From Struthio camelus (Eukaryota; Chordata; Aves; Struthioniformes; Struthionidae): a stretch of DNA of 64,000 nt. The position numbers were made by a program, and so were the translations under genes. Shown here piece by piece: positions 28,801-36,500 of this stretch (position 1 is its first letter; each line of letters opens with the position of its first letter). Location of the stretch: the NCBI RefSeq assembly GCF_040807025.1, contig NC_090952.1, positions 23,123,068 to 23,187,067 of the forward strand, in the 5' to 3' direction. The notes beneath the pieces are model-generated. The model was not told where the DNA came from. It searched no databases and was given only the letters and a program-made list of their open reading frames with translations.

Positions 28801-31800
28801 CTGTGATATACAGCAATTGTTATTAGTGTCCGTTTTCTTTGTTGCAGAGCGAGGGGGAGTGTAATGAGAGAGGCAGGGGAAATCCCTCAGAGCAAATGTT
28901 TCAGAAGCAACCGTTTATTTCCTGTTGTTCTTCTCATTTCCTTGGGCCCCCGTTCAATGAAATCAGGAGCAGGAGATATGGAAGTGCACTACCATCTGAG
29001 CTGAGGCCAGGAGGTGCTGCCCTTGACAGAAGGTGCTTCTCGACAGGGAAGCGCTATCTGATGGAAGCTCCTTGGATTCTCAAACTGGACACCAGAAACG
29101 AGCAATTACTTCTGACTATGCCTCTGCTTTGCCTGTGAAAAATGGGGGCACTCCATCTTCTTTCAGAGGACTGGTAAAGGTTCACTCCCTATTGTTGTGA
29201 AGCTCCTAAATATCACAGTGTATCATTAGCTTTAAGTAAACTACAATCTCAGTCTTCACAGCAGAGTTCAAATACCATGTAGTATGTACAAATTGAGGCT
29301 TGAATGATGAGATAACACAAAACACTGCTAACAGTGCTTTTCAACGAAGCATTATCCATCCACAGCACAGAATACACAGGAGTCCTGTGGAAAAGTGACT
29401 ACTCTCATTTAACTAATTGCAGTAGTTAAATGTTGTTTAACACATTGGAAAAGAGTTTCTGAGTCCATTTTGCCTCCCTCAGTGCCAGGCCAGCTGAGCA
29501 GCAGATTAATACCCCAGCAGGTTTCACAGCCAGTAGAAGGTTCATCCAAATCCTCAGAGGAAGGTTTATCCTAGGAGGCCAGCAGCCTCCAAGGGATTTT
29601 AGTGGCAATAGGAATTGCCAGAGCCTGGCTCTGTCAGCTTTCCCCCATCCATAACCTCTACATCTACCTCAAGAAGAGCCCACATAGAGCGAGCAGGCAG
29701 TGCCGGCTGCGTGGCTACAGCCGTGGGCATTCCTGGTTTCCAAGCACTGTAGCAGGGACTCTGAGGCTATTAGACTGTCCCTGCTTGAGCAGCAGAGGCT
29801 TCCCCGTTCCCTGGGCGCGCAATTCCCAGAGACACACGAGCCCCGAGAGAAAACATTGCAGAGACTCACCACAGCGCAGGTGACGGTCAGCGACTGGAAC
29901 TATGCTGCTAAATTCCCAGTACTCTTCCTTCCAGCTAACAATATTGCCCATGGCACAGTCCAGTAACTCTTCCTGCTCCATGGTGTGGTCCCACATTTGA
30001 AAATAGTACAAGCTGCCAATGAAGCTGTTGCTTACCCGCACTATTAGGCCATCCTGATTTTTATGCAGATGCCCCAGCACCAGGCTTCCGTTGGGTTTCA
30101 GGCACTCAGCATGGTCAATGGTTTCGTTATACAGTAGGTTACCATTGCAGTAGACCTGCAGCAGTTGTGTTCTGGTGTCCCAAAGGCAGCACACACTATA
30201 CCAGACAAAAATGGCTAAGTCAATCTCAATGTCTCTTCTCGTCCCAAAAAGATACACTCTCAGGTGCTTGTTTTCCCCAGAGAGTCCAAGCTCTATGTCA
30301 TTTATGTCAGTGGAGGTGTTGTTAGTGTCGTAGGAAAATGCTGCCCAAGAACTTATATTGGCAGTCCGGTTTAGATCGATGCACACAGTAAACTGACATA
30401 GCTGAGGGATGCTGTAGCTGGCCAGAGACACGTACTTATCAATCCTTCCCAGTAAAGCCAGTCTTTCTCCCTGCAGATAACGTGTTTCTGTAAGAAAACA
30501 AAATATTAGGAGGGGGGGGGGGGAAGAAGGGAAATAAAGTATCACTTTTCAAAGAGAAAGCTGCAATATGACCTCATTCAGGTACTTTTGTGTCACAGTA
30601 ATTGCTGTGAATAACTAAAGTATACCTATCGTGAGGGAGTAGCTTATTTTTCAGATCATTCTTTTCAATAATATCACAAGATGATTTAAAAAAATAAAAG
30701 TTTTTTCTATTTATTGCTTTCTCTGAAGTTTAGTGCTGAGACCTCCTACGCTACCATTAAAGCCCAGATAAGTTTCATTGTGCAAAGGAAAACTGGAAGG
30801 TCAGAAGACCTGCCAAATGGGAAACCTTACAGAATTCAGGTCTGAAGTCCACATGGCTCAATATCACTACGGGCGATCACTGCAAAGGTCTCGGTTCAGC
30901 CCACTTGGAGAGAAGAGCTGTTTGCAGGTTTGGCTCCTGGATGAAATGTCACCCTTGCCTTATCTTCAGTGTATAGGTCAAGGTTTCTGCTGATAATAAA
31001 TATCATAAGGACTATCCCTTTTCCAGTGCTCTGGAGGGCTTTTTTAGGTATCTTTTTTCTTCATTATTTTTAATCATCTCCTTGTATCTTTACTCACACA
31101 GGTTTTCCTAACAGAGGCCAGAACCTCACTGACTAATACTAACTGCAGACCTACGCTCGCCATGAGTAGCTTGCCCACATGCGGCCACCTTGCAGCTTTA
31201 GTGATGCAGCCCTGACTGCAGAGTAGCAGAGCAGTCGCTGCTACGGCTATAAACCAGCTAACCTAGATCCCTGGAGCAGTCTGGCAGACGCACCGGGGAG
31301 CTCCGTGTAGGTCTTTCACCCTGCTTCTCTGGGTACGGCGCTCCACATGAAGTGTCTGCCGTACATACGGCCAGGAGGCAGCCTCGTGTAATGCTAAGAC
31401 ATGTATCTCTATTCTGGGGCTCTGAATTCACCATGGTGACATGCCCAGAGAGTCCCGCTGCAGTCACAGGCAGCCGCAACAAAGTCCTTTCACCAGACAT
31501 GAATCTCTGTGAATCTGCATAAAGCCACACAACAGAACCAGCCCATAGGCAACATGTTCTGACAGCAGCACAGCCACTATTTTCTGTTTCCTGGTGTCTC
31601 CCAAGAGAAGGCAGGAGCCAAGCTTTCACTCACCCCATCCACCCCCCACAAAATGCTTCCGTCTGCGTTGGGGTGGCCCCACATGCACCATCAGAATGGT
31701 GAGATTTAGTCAGACCCAAAGCATAACCCAGGCTGCTCTTGTACAGGAGATTTGCGTTTTTAAACTTTCCATTGTGGTCACATGTTTACATGCTTCTCTA

Positions 31801-33537
31801 ATTCAGGCTATATTTCTTCTAGATAAGAACTGCCACTATGCTGAGTCCTTTATAACCATATCTTAGGGCTGGTTTTACAGCATTTTCCTCAAATGAAGTA
31901 AGTTCTTCCAAAACCTGATAGCTAACCATGCAATTCAGATATTATAAATCCCTGAAGTCCAACCCGACCTATAAGTCTCCAATGACTATTTGCACTCCTA
32001 ATAAAGGTTATGCATGTCATGGACTGCAAAAGTATCAGACACTTTTCCCATCTGCTTCACATACTTCAAATCAGTGGCAAGTAGGAAACAATCCATCTAC
32101 AGAGTGTAATTCTCGGTAGGTAATTACAAGTGGTATATTGCTCTCCTGGTGTAGCTTTGTGCACTCACGGCATAAACAGAATATTTCTATTACACGTAGT
32201 AACATTCAGCTATCTTTCATGTCTGTCTGCAAGCTCTAAAAAATCAACTCCGCTGAACCCAAGAGTACGTCATGGAGTTCATTACAACATAAGAAGATGC
32301 AGCAGCCATCTTAGGCCATGCTTTCCAGGGCTTCCAGGGCCCAGAAGGGGTAAGAAGCCAGTTTCCAGGTTTTCTTCCGAGAGAGGAGAATTCCCAGGGC
32401 ATGTATGACTAGCAGAACTGGCATCCATCCCACAAATGACCAGATCACAATTGCACTCTGGCAAAGACAAACTGACAAAACATCCTTTCAGGGGTCAGAC
32501 CTTCCAGCGTCTTGTAACAGGTACATCAGGAACTCCTGCTGTACCTGTGTCAGACCTGAGAGGTGGTGGACAAATTTGGCAAGACATGAATACAGTCTTT
32601 TTATTACAGTTTTATGTGGAAAGAGAAGCTCATTTCTTCCTCTACTGTACTGTACTGCTGGAAGTAACTCCAGTACAATAGGATGCATTTTAGAAACATG
32701 GATCATCCCTATGCCCTGAATTGCTCTTGAGGAGAAGTCAAAAGAAATAAATACCATAAAACAAGGTAGTGCTAATATAGGGTGGAGGGAAAGGGTGCTG
32801 AATGTGTTCATGAAACAAAACCTATTGCAGTTGATTCAGCACCTCATTATTGCTGGGGAATTTGTTTTTTCCAGTAGTTTAGTGCTTTTCCCAGGACACC
32901 ATGAAGCAAGTAAATGCCCTATTCATGTTTTATGGTGAACAAAACAAAACTAGAAAAAAAACCATATAGAAATGCAGAGAGACACCCAGCAAGGAAACCA
33001 ATGAATAATGACAAAACCAAGAGGCTTTTTAACCTCCAAACCTGGACAACAGCTGTGATGCAACAAAAGCCTGGCATTTTACTCCTTGCCATGTTTTCTT
33101 GTCTGTGCTAGCCCAACTGTGTACCAGAACAACCAGCACCCCAGAGCAGGGTGCACAGACCTGTAGGACTGCAGGCCATCATATACTCAAGGATGCAGGA
33201 TACACAAGGAGCCCAGCACCAGTTGCAGTGAGAAGGGCAAGGTTCAGAGCAAGAGGAATATCCACACCGTGGCAGAGCAGGAGGAAAACGGGTTCCTAGA
33301 GGTACTGGGCATTCACAATCCAGGAAACCCGTAGATATCCTCTGGGCTGCAGGGCATGCCCAGAGCCCACTGGCAGCCAGGGGCACCTGACAGCACCATC
33401 CCTGTGGTTATTCCTGAGGGGAATTACTGTACCGGCAAGGAGGAAAAGGCCAGCAGCGGCCATCAAGATGCAAAGAGCCTTGTCAGGAGATCGCTGTCCA
33501 GGGCTCCACATGGACTTCTTCATTCTCTAGGCATGTT
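738..33537 (-). CDS. ADGRG4: ADGRG4 (GPR112) adhesion GPCR, whole locus, 3' partial
   Basis: This is a plasma-membrane adhesion G-protein-coupled receptor of subfamily G, spread over 19 coding exons (listed separately). The reconstructed protein reads signal peptide, PTX domain, 28-residue Ser/Thr linker, SEA-like module, HRM-like cysteine segment, GAIN domain, GPS, seven helices and the start of helix 8 and the C-tail. Splice phases match at every junction and total 3019 coding bases (1006 codons plus one base). Residue-level resemblance to human ADGRG4 is clear in the PTX, GAIN, GPS and 7TM parts. The closest relative, ADGRG6, differs in having a CUB domain. The human protein is about 3080 residues; the difference is mostly the missing mucin-like stalk. 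In mammals the receptor is reported in gut neuroendocrine cells. The stop codon and final C-tail exon(s) are outside the window. The first noncoding exon was not found. A SEA-loop segment present in human was not confidently located. Confidence 0.93.
1389..1678 (-). CDS. ADGRG4: ADGRG4 exon: helices 5, 6 and most of 7
   Basis: This exon encodes [17 protein letters not shown] (loop 2 cysteine and TM5), a basic third intracellular loop, [16 protein letters not shown] (TM6 with the conserved Trp switch) and [13 protein letters not shown] (TM7). These are hallmarks of adhesion GPCRs and nearly identical to human ADGRG4 in the helices. It is 290 bases, phase 2 to 1. The acceptor is CCCTTTTTTGCAG and the donor is G/GTAATT. 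Confidence 0.97.
1952..2006. repeat. (CA)n microsatellite
   Basis: Dinucleotide CA repeats with interruptions (CG, GA) lie in the intron between the TM4 and TM5-7 exons. Apart from this repeat, I see nothing functional in that intron (1679-2842). Confidence 0.95.
2843..2936 (-). CDS. ADGRG4: ADGRG4 exon: transmembrane helix 4 and loop 2
   Basis: This exon encodes [19 protein letters not shown] (TM4 and start of extracellular loop 2) and NNPFSS, matching human GIPAIMVAITVSVKKDLYG. It is 94 bases, phase 1 to 2. The acceptor is CTTCCATGTTAG and the donor is TT/GTGAGT. A possible sequon, NGS, lies in the loop. Confidence 0.95.
4150..4418 (-). CDS. ADGRG4: ADGRG4 exon: transmembrane helices 2 and 3, start of 4
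   Basis: This exon encodes [19 protein letters not shown] (intracellular loop 1 and TM2), then [20 protein letters not shown] (TM3, with the conserved Cys that pairs with extracellular loop 2), [13 protein letters not shown] and [11 protein letters not shown] (start of TM4). Each piece matches human ADGRG4 closely. It is 269 bases, phase 2 to 1. The acceptor is CTTTTTTTAG and the donor is G/GTAAGT. Confidence 0.97.
4690..4835 (+). repeat. Ancient amniote interspersed repeat (MIR/L2-like tail)
   Basis: The sequence has the pattern TATTATTTGTTACTG...AGCACCTAGAG...AGGGCCCCATCATG...ACACAGTACGGAACAAAAGGACG. It recalls a widespread old amniote repeat with a stretch on 'capitalised' CCCATTGTGC...CACAGAACAAAAAGACAG. 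It is diverged. It sits in the intron between the TM1 and TM2-3 exons, and the family name is uncertain. Confidence 0.5.
5197..5318 (-). CDS. ADGRG4: ADGRG4 exon: transmembrane helix 1
   Basis: This exon encodes DLSRTEID, completing the tethered agonist (human DLSRSTVD), followed by TM1: [26 protein letters not shown] in two continuous pieces. It is 122 bases, phase 0 to 2. The acceptor is GTAACTTAG and the donor is GA/GTAAGT. Confidence 0.96.
5319..6679 (-). other. ADGRG4 intron, no recognised content
   Basis: Intron between the GPS and TM1 exons. It is AT-rich unique sequence, and I see no exon, RNA gene or recognisable repeat on either strand. The same applies to 840-1388 and 2937-4149. 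Confidence 0.8.
6680..6783 (-). CDS. ADGRG4: ADGRG4 exon: GPS cleavage motif and tethered agonist
   Basis: This exon encodes [12 protein letters not shown], then [17 protein letters not shown]. The HL/T cleavage tripeptide and the paired cysteines are intact, so autoproteolysis between Leu and Thr is predicted. The new N-terminus THFGVLL, continued by the next exon, is the expected tethered agonist. It is 104 bases, phase 1 to 0. The acceptor is CTCTATTACACAG and the donor is CTG/GTAAGT. Confidence 0.97.
6784..9402 (-). other. ADGRG4 introns flanking the GPS micro-exon
   Basis: Two introns, 6784-7686 and 7733-9402, separated by the 46-base exon. They hold a T15 run at 7228-7242 and an A-rich run near 8271-8284. 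No other gene or recognisable transposon is visible. The 90-codon minus frame at 7833-8105 has no family features and contains no usable splice frame. Confidence 0.75.
7687..7732 (-). CDS. ADGRG4: ADGRG4 micro-exon: first GPS cysteine and tryptophan
   Basis: A 46-base exon encodes [15 protein letters not shown] plus one base. It contains the canonical first Cys and Trp of the GPS motif (VHCVFWDF; human VHCAFWDF). The acceptor is TTTTCTCTGCTTTCAG and the donor is A/GTAAGT, phase 0 to 1. The split Asn codon completes with the next exon. It is too short for ordinary frame scanning. Confidence 0.93.
9403..9525 (-). CDS. ADGRG4: ADGRG4 exon: GAIN subdomain B strands
   Basis: Forty-one codons containing [21 protein letters not shown] and ITLQHI, nearly superposable on human [11 protein letters not shown]...FIQNLADPVVITLQHI. 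The acceptor is CTCTATTACAG and the donor is ACG/GTAGGA, phase 0 at both ends. Two N-glycosylation sequons are visible (NAS, NLS). Confidence 0.95.
10410..10559 (-). CDS. ADGRG4: ADGRG4 exon: GAIN subdomain B strands
   Basis: Fifty codons including [11 protein letters not shown] and [12 protein letters not shown], beta strands of GAIN subdomain B, matching human ASIYLPKSL and ILFNFFGQTSLF. The acceptor is TTTCCTGCAG. The donor is GTG/GTAACT, phase 0 at both ends. It is separated from the preceding exon by a short intron of only 124 bases. Confidence 0.94.
10684..10849 (-). CDS. ADGRG4: ADGRG4 exon: GAIN domain, middle
   Basis: This exon encodes [12 protein letters not shown], then [19 protein letters not shown] and TSYERG. 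It corresponds to human ILRIIERTGHKM...LALAVLRGDHTFDGMAF. It is 166 bases, phase 2 to 0, with donor AAG/GTGAGA. The acceptor is GGTAAAG, an unusual trinucleotide context, with a 25-base homopolymer T tract (minus strand) about 20 bases upstream serving as the pyrimidine tract. Confidence 0.92.
10869..10893. repeat. A25/T25 homopolymer serving as acceptor tract
   Basis: Twenty-five consecutive A on the plus strand, read as T25 on the transcript strand. It ends 19 bases before the acceptor of the GAIN exon at 10849 and supplies its pyrimidine tract. Homopolymers of this length are length-unstable. Confidence 0.9.
11345..11500 (-). repeat. Degraded CR1 LINE 3' fragment
   Basis: The plus strand shows AGAATAATTTAGACTGGAAG near its left end and GCTCTGAATATCTCCGAAGG near its right end, the complement of the CR1 3' region with heavy divergence. 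It lies in the intron 10850-13399. The rest of that intron, including the A-rich tract near 12190, shows nothing else I can name. Confidence 0.6.
13400..13610 (-). CDS. ADGRG4: ADGRG4 exon: GAIN subdomain A helices
   Basis: This exon encodes [20 protein letters not shown] and then [14 protein letters not shown], helices of GAIN subdomain A. It closely parallels human ENAEDVAEHILNLI. It is 211 bases, phase 1 to 2. The acceptor pyrimidine tract is almost entirely a run of T on the minus strand (13615-13627), followed by CCAG. The donor is AG/GTAAGT. Confidence 0.95.
14689..14807 (-). CDS. ADGRG4: ADGRG4 exon: start of GAIN domain
   Basis: Thirty-nine codons, including [17 protein letters not shown] and the helix that opens the GAIN A subdomain. 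It corresponds to human QWEKPKFKQCKLLQELPDKIVDL. The acceptor is CATTTTTCAG (phase 2) and the donor is GATG/GTAAGG (phase 1). Confidence 0.94.
15334..15466 (-). CDS. ADGRG4: ADGRG4 exon: HRM-like cysteine segment
   Basis: This 133-base exon encodes a cysteine-spaced segment containing [12 protein letters not shown] and ending SATRSC (last codon split). It is highly similar to the human YKGTYKWLLTNP...NATRFC segment that precedes the GAIN domain. It resembles a reduced hormone-receptor motif, with one Trp and a Cys cluster. The acceptor is TTGTCCTCAG (phase 1) and the donor is G/GTGAGT (phase 2). The two single-residue codons built across the junctions fit the family. Confidence 0.93.
16396..16544 (-). 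CDS. ADGRG4: ADGRG4 exon: SEA-like module, third part
   Basis: This exon encodes [11 protein letters not shown], a charged helix ([17 protein letters not shown]) and [13 protein letters not shown]. It matches the human CVCQVIIKASS...LMRKIKSKIHG...NCEHVAVKKL segment: strand, helix, strand of the SEA fold. The acceptor is ACTTGTAG and the donor is ATAG/GTAATA. It is 149 bases, phase 2 to 1. Confidence 0.92.
19132..19171 (-). other. Candidate 40-base exon in ADGRG4 SEA gap (unconfirmed)
   Basis: A strong acceptor (TTTTTCTTGCAG) opens a 40-base open stretch encoding [13 protein letters not shown], followed by a modest donor (GTATGT). The entry phase (2) fits the preceding SEA exon, but it exits in phase 0, so a second exon running phase 0 to 2 would be required before the 16.5 kb exon. 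The encoded residues do not visibly resemble the human segment of this position. It may be a cryptic site. Confidence 0.2.
20215..20452 (+). repeat. CR1 LINE 3' end
   Basis: This reads as the CR1 3' end in sense: AAAAACTTCTTGACTGTGAG, GAACAGGTTGCCCAGAGAGG, then GATGATCTCCAGAGGTCCCT, ending at the terminal TTCTGTGAAA. It is truncated at the 5' end and moderately well preserved. It sits in an ADGRG4 intron, antisense to that gene. Confidence 0.93.
20911..20963 (-). CDS. ADGRG4: ADGRG4 exon: SEA-like module, second part
   Basis: A 53-base exon encodes [17 protein letters not shown] plus two bases, in phase 0 to 2. It matches the human helix and second strand (NSIFQNSEFSLATLETQI) in position and pattern. 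The acceptor TTTCTTTCCAG and the donor CAG/GTAAGC are both good. The next confidently assigned exon, at 16.5 kb, is phase-compatible (phase 2). Confidence 0.85.
21279..21373 (-). CDS. ADGRG4: ADGRG4 exon: SEA-like module, first part
   Basis: This exon encodes 31 codons containing [12 protein letters not shown] and ATRLVKNW. It corresponds to the human stretch with FYNVEMSFSVF that opens the SEA-like module after the mucin stalk: first beta strand and first helix. The acceptor is CTTATTACAG in phase 1, and the donor is TGG/GTGAGT in phase 0. It lies directly after the short linker exon in the spliced order. Confidence 0.9.
21374..23032 (-). other. ADGRG4 intron, nothing recognised
   Basis: Intron between the linker exon and the first SEA exon. 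The plus-strand frame of 106 codons near 21791 shows no domain and is taken as chance. No clear transposon is visible. Confidence 0.7.
23033..23116 (-). CDS. ADGRG4: ADGRG4 exon: short Ser/Thr-rich linker
   Basis: An 84-base exon (81 if the second of two tandem CAG acceptors, CAGCAG, is used) encodes 28 residues, around a third of them Ser or Thr, with one N-glycosylation sequon (NVT). The acceptor is TTTTCAG and the donor is CAC/GTAAGT. Phase 1 at both ends joins the PTX exon to the SEA exon without breaking frame. It stands exactly where human ADGRG4 has its enormous mucin-like exon, and is plausibly its short counterpart or remnant. The tandem acceptor could add or drop one alanine-type codon. 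Confidence 0.75.
23117..29869 (-). other. ADGRG4 6.75 kb intron where the mucin exon is expected
   Basis: This intron separates the PTX exon from the 84-base linker exon. In human ADGRG4 a giant Ser/Thr-rich exon of several kilobases lies in this place. Here no minus-strand frame exceeds about 100 codons, none is Ser/Thr-rich, and there is no sequence gap. An 86-base stretch (26623-26708) has good splice sites but the wrong phase. I see no repeat that explains a deletion. Confidence 0.75.
29870..30487 (-). CDS. ADGRG4: ADGRG4 exon: pentraxin-like (PTX) domain
   Basis: This 618-base exon encodes essentially the whole N-terminal PTX/LamG-type beta-sandwich, the likely ligand-binding or dimerising part of the ectodomain. 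Recognisable segments are [16 protein letters not shown] at the start, FTVCIDL, then WYSVCCLWD (pentraxin signature region), [16 protein letters not shown] and ADRHLRC at the end. The acceptor is TTTTCTTACAG and the donor is G/GTGAGT, phase 1 at both ends. Sequons for N-glycosylation are present (NRTANIS, NNTST, NETI, NGSL). Eight cysteines are present; the human domain as I recall it has four (see findings). An open frame continues past the donor, but that tail is intronic. Confidence 0.95.
30488..33432 (-). other. ADGRG4 intron 2 (after signal-peptide exon)
   Basis: This intron lies between the signal-peptide and PTX exons. It contains a C-run on the transcript strand (plus G14, near 30511-30524) just upstream of the PTX acceptor. 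Frames such as 31258-31629 and 32488-32811 have no recognisable domains. Nothing else is seen. Confidence 0.7.
33433..33537 (-). CDS. ADGRG4: ADGRG4 exon with start codon and signal peptide
   Basis: The start codon is at 33523-33521. It encodes 30 residues beginning [10 protein letters not shown], with a basic/polar n-region and a hydrophobic core ([15 protein letters not shown]) typical of a signal peptide. The exon has a strong upstream acceptor: a T-rich tract at 33544-33565 followed by CCCCAG, so at least one noncoding 5' exon must exist further right. The donor is GTACAG, in phase 1. It is weak, but it is the only nearby GT that joins in frame to the PTX exon, creating ...LLAETRYLQG with probable cleavage near LLA/ET. 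Upstream of the start codon, an ATG at 33534 opens a four-codon frame whose TGA overlaps the main ATG. I infer this exon from phase, position and signal-peptide character, since N-termini of this family are poorly conserved. Confidence 0.72.
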
Positions 33538-33543
33538 CTGGGG

Positions 33544-33565
33544 AAAAAAAAAAGAAAAAAAAAAT
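33544..33565. repeat. A-rich run serving as acceptor tract of start-codon exon
   Basis: Plus strand A11-G-A10. On the transcript strand this is a T-rich tract immediately followed by CCCCAG, giving the acceptor of the ADGRG4 start-codon exon. It is good evidence that the exon is internal and that a 5' noncoding exon lies to the right. Confidence 0.85.
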
Positions 33566-36500
33566 TACAATCACCCATTCACCACACACTCAGCTGAGAA
33601 ATTTAAATTGCTTTGTGCAGCCGGGGGAGGAAAAGAAGCCTTCCATTCACTTTGGAAAAAAATGAAGCAGAGATTGCTGAAATGGCATTCACAGCGGAGG
33701 AAGCCAGGAGTCTCACTCACTGTGACCAAGCTGAGTCACTAGATCAGCAGTCTCTAGAAAGGTTAAAAATATACAGTCTTTTTGAGGGTTTTTTGGTGTA
33801 GTCTCTGAAAGAGATGAGGTTTATGCAGTCACACTGTGTATGTTTGTCTGTCTGTCACTGAACTTCAAACCTGTCGGCAAATTTCAATCCACTTTGACAA
33901 AGGAGTCAATGTCTGAGGTAGTGAAGTTCCTACAAACGCGGGAAAAACAAGTGGCCAGAAAGAGAAAACCCTATCGGGGAGATAAAGTCTAATGTGCTCA
34001 CCCGCTGTTTTATGTCACAGAATATTGACATATTTATTGACATATATGCCTATCTCCCTGCAGGAAGGGAGACAGGAGGGCAGCAGACAGGGCAAGAGGC
34101 GCACGGAGAAGCAGGGCTGCCTCAGACCCACAGCTCACGGACAACACAGTCAAACAAGATGTTTTTTCTCACTGTTGGGCTTTGTCTACCTACAAACTTT
34201 CATCAGTTTAATTAATTCCTGGAGACAGGCACTTCACTGGAGAACAAATAGTCATGGGCTGTCAACATACGTTCAGCACTTAAAGCAAAATTAGATTATG
34301 CCACTCTACATTGGAAGAAGTTCATCCAGTTTTGTGCTTCAGTTTTCACTAAATTGCTTTAAAAGAGGACTCAGTTAAACTAAAGCAAGTGAGTGGACAA
34401 ACAGCCTAGATTCCCAAGAGTCCAGGACTTAGTCCTGGTGTCCTGCATACTCCCCTGAGGTGGTTTTCACTATTCACTTTACTGGGAAGCAAATGCATGT
34501 GCATATCAGGGTCTTGGACCACAAGGGATTAAGTCTTCAATTAATAACGATGTATTTAGATTGACTGCAACGGATGGACTAGATCCTCAAATTGTCTAAG
34601 GGGGCCAAGCTCCTTCAGGGGAGTTGCCCAGCTTCACATCTAACACAGCCCTTGCCTGGGACTCTCCACTAAGGCGTACTGCTATCTGATCACTGGCAAG
34701 ATGGGATTTGTCCCTTTGCATGCAGACATACAAAATAAACATTGCAAAAATGTTAAAAACCTGAACTAATGGAGACTTTCTCCATTTCCTTTTAAAAGTG
34801 CACTTTACAAAATTTATTAAAAAGTTAGGAAGCTTCATCCAATTTTCCATGTGCTGTCTTACCTAAACAGGAATTCTTCTATTTGTCAGGTGATTCATAT
34901 CCACTTCTAAAAATACCACAGTCGCTAAAAGGTGCTGCTCAAAAACTCACCTCCCTGGGTGGCACAGAAGTCAAGGTAGGTTTTTGCTATGTGCACTACA
35001 CTGTTCCTTCTGTCAGATGGCAAAATACCTCCTGGGGACAAAGAGAAAACCAGGTGGCATGTTGTGATGTTTTCAGTGGGTCAGGTAATGAAGAGCAGGT
35101 GATTTCCATTCTGAGGTCTCACTCCTTAGCTTACTGGAAAACCTGCTGTGACAACAAATCTCTACTCTCAACCTTCTCCTGTATTACTTCTGCAATTATT
35201 TGTTGACTTTTGCAATGACATTTAAGAAACAAACCATTATGTTTGCAGCCTGTGGTACGTCATGGGGCTGTATTAAGTTTTGTCCAGAGCAAAGTTCAGA
35301 ACGCGTAGCATTATAAAACATAAATTAGAAAGAAATAGCTGAACCGCTCTCCTTGTTCCTGTTTGAGAAGTGACTGCAGTAATGAACCTTAGTTTTAATT
35401 TTCCCACAACAGCTTTCTAGCCTCTGTTTGTAGTGGATAATTGTGTAATGGGGAGATCATCCTGTATCTTTCTTCCCTCCTGCAACTACATTAATCAATC
35501 ACTGCCTAGTTCTAAAAATGCTAAATACTGCCAGCTACTCAGAAAGACTTTAGTGTAGTGAGACCAAGGAGTGAGAGGCACCATGAAAGGAGGGTCCTGG
35601 ATGACTGTACTTTGGCTGTCTGCAGGTTAAGTCCTGAATTTTGCAAGTTCGTTTTGGAGGAAGGAAATGGTTTGCGCAGAGGCCTGGAGGGCTTGCTCCT
35701 GTCTCCTGCAGGAGTGTGTGTGACCCTGCATGTTCTGGCAGTGGCTCCCAGCAGTTCAGCTCCTCAGTTGAATCTGGTTAGGGACATCAGAGAAACTGGA
35801 GAGAGCCTGAACCTCACAAGGCTGTCAAACACTGCAGACATCCTGCTCATCAAAACAGACACGCTGGTCTCTAAACAGGACTGAAGTGTCCGTATCTTCC
35901 CCTCTCCTAAATAATTTAGTCATCCATCTTCACCTTTTTCCTGACCCGTCTGTCTCCTCCTCTTGGCTACCCCTCTATAAACACCCCCAAACTCCAGGCT
36001 TCTCACTGTGCACCAGCACAGACCCACTCACAGCCCAGCAGCCATTGCCAAGCACCCTGCTCCTCTCCGGCACAACTCAGCACCCATCCGCTCGCCTCAG
36101 CCAGGAGGTTTTGTCCTGTTCCAGTTTGGGCAGGGCATATTCACTGAAATTTCTAGGCATGCAGTTTGTTTCCATACTGCATAGTTTCAAGTAATTCCCA
36201 TACCCTCTTCTATGGAGAGTCTGTTTCTGGCTTTCCTCAAGCATGGGACTGAACTGGGCTTAGCAAGTATGCAGGTTTTAAAAGTCACCTATGTTTTGTA
36301 TCTGTCAAACTAGTACTATGGCATCATGGTGTGGAAGGAGCTTTTACTGCAACACCAGAGCAATTACTGAGAAAGCCTAGCTGTTCCCTTTCTCTCCTTC
36401 CTCTGTCTTACTCTGTTTTCCTATCTCTAGTTTAGTTGAGTTTTTAAAAATATCCTGCATGAGTGACTTTGCTAGAGATTATTGCAGAGGGCCTTGAATG

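Noticed and set aside
29669..29869. Open frame continuing past the PTX exon to 29715 and beyond
   Set aside because: The GTGAGT donor at 29869 and the phase-matched next exon show that this tail is intronic. Its residues have no ADGRG4 counterpart.
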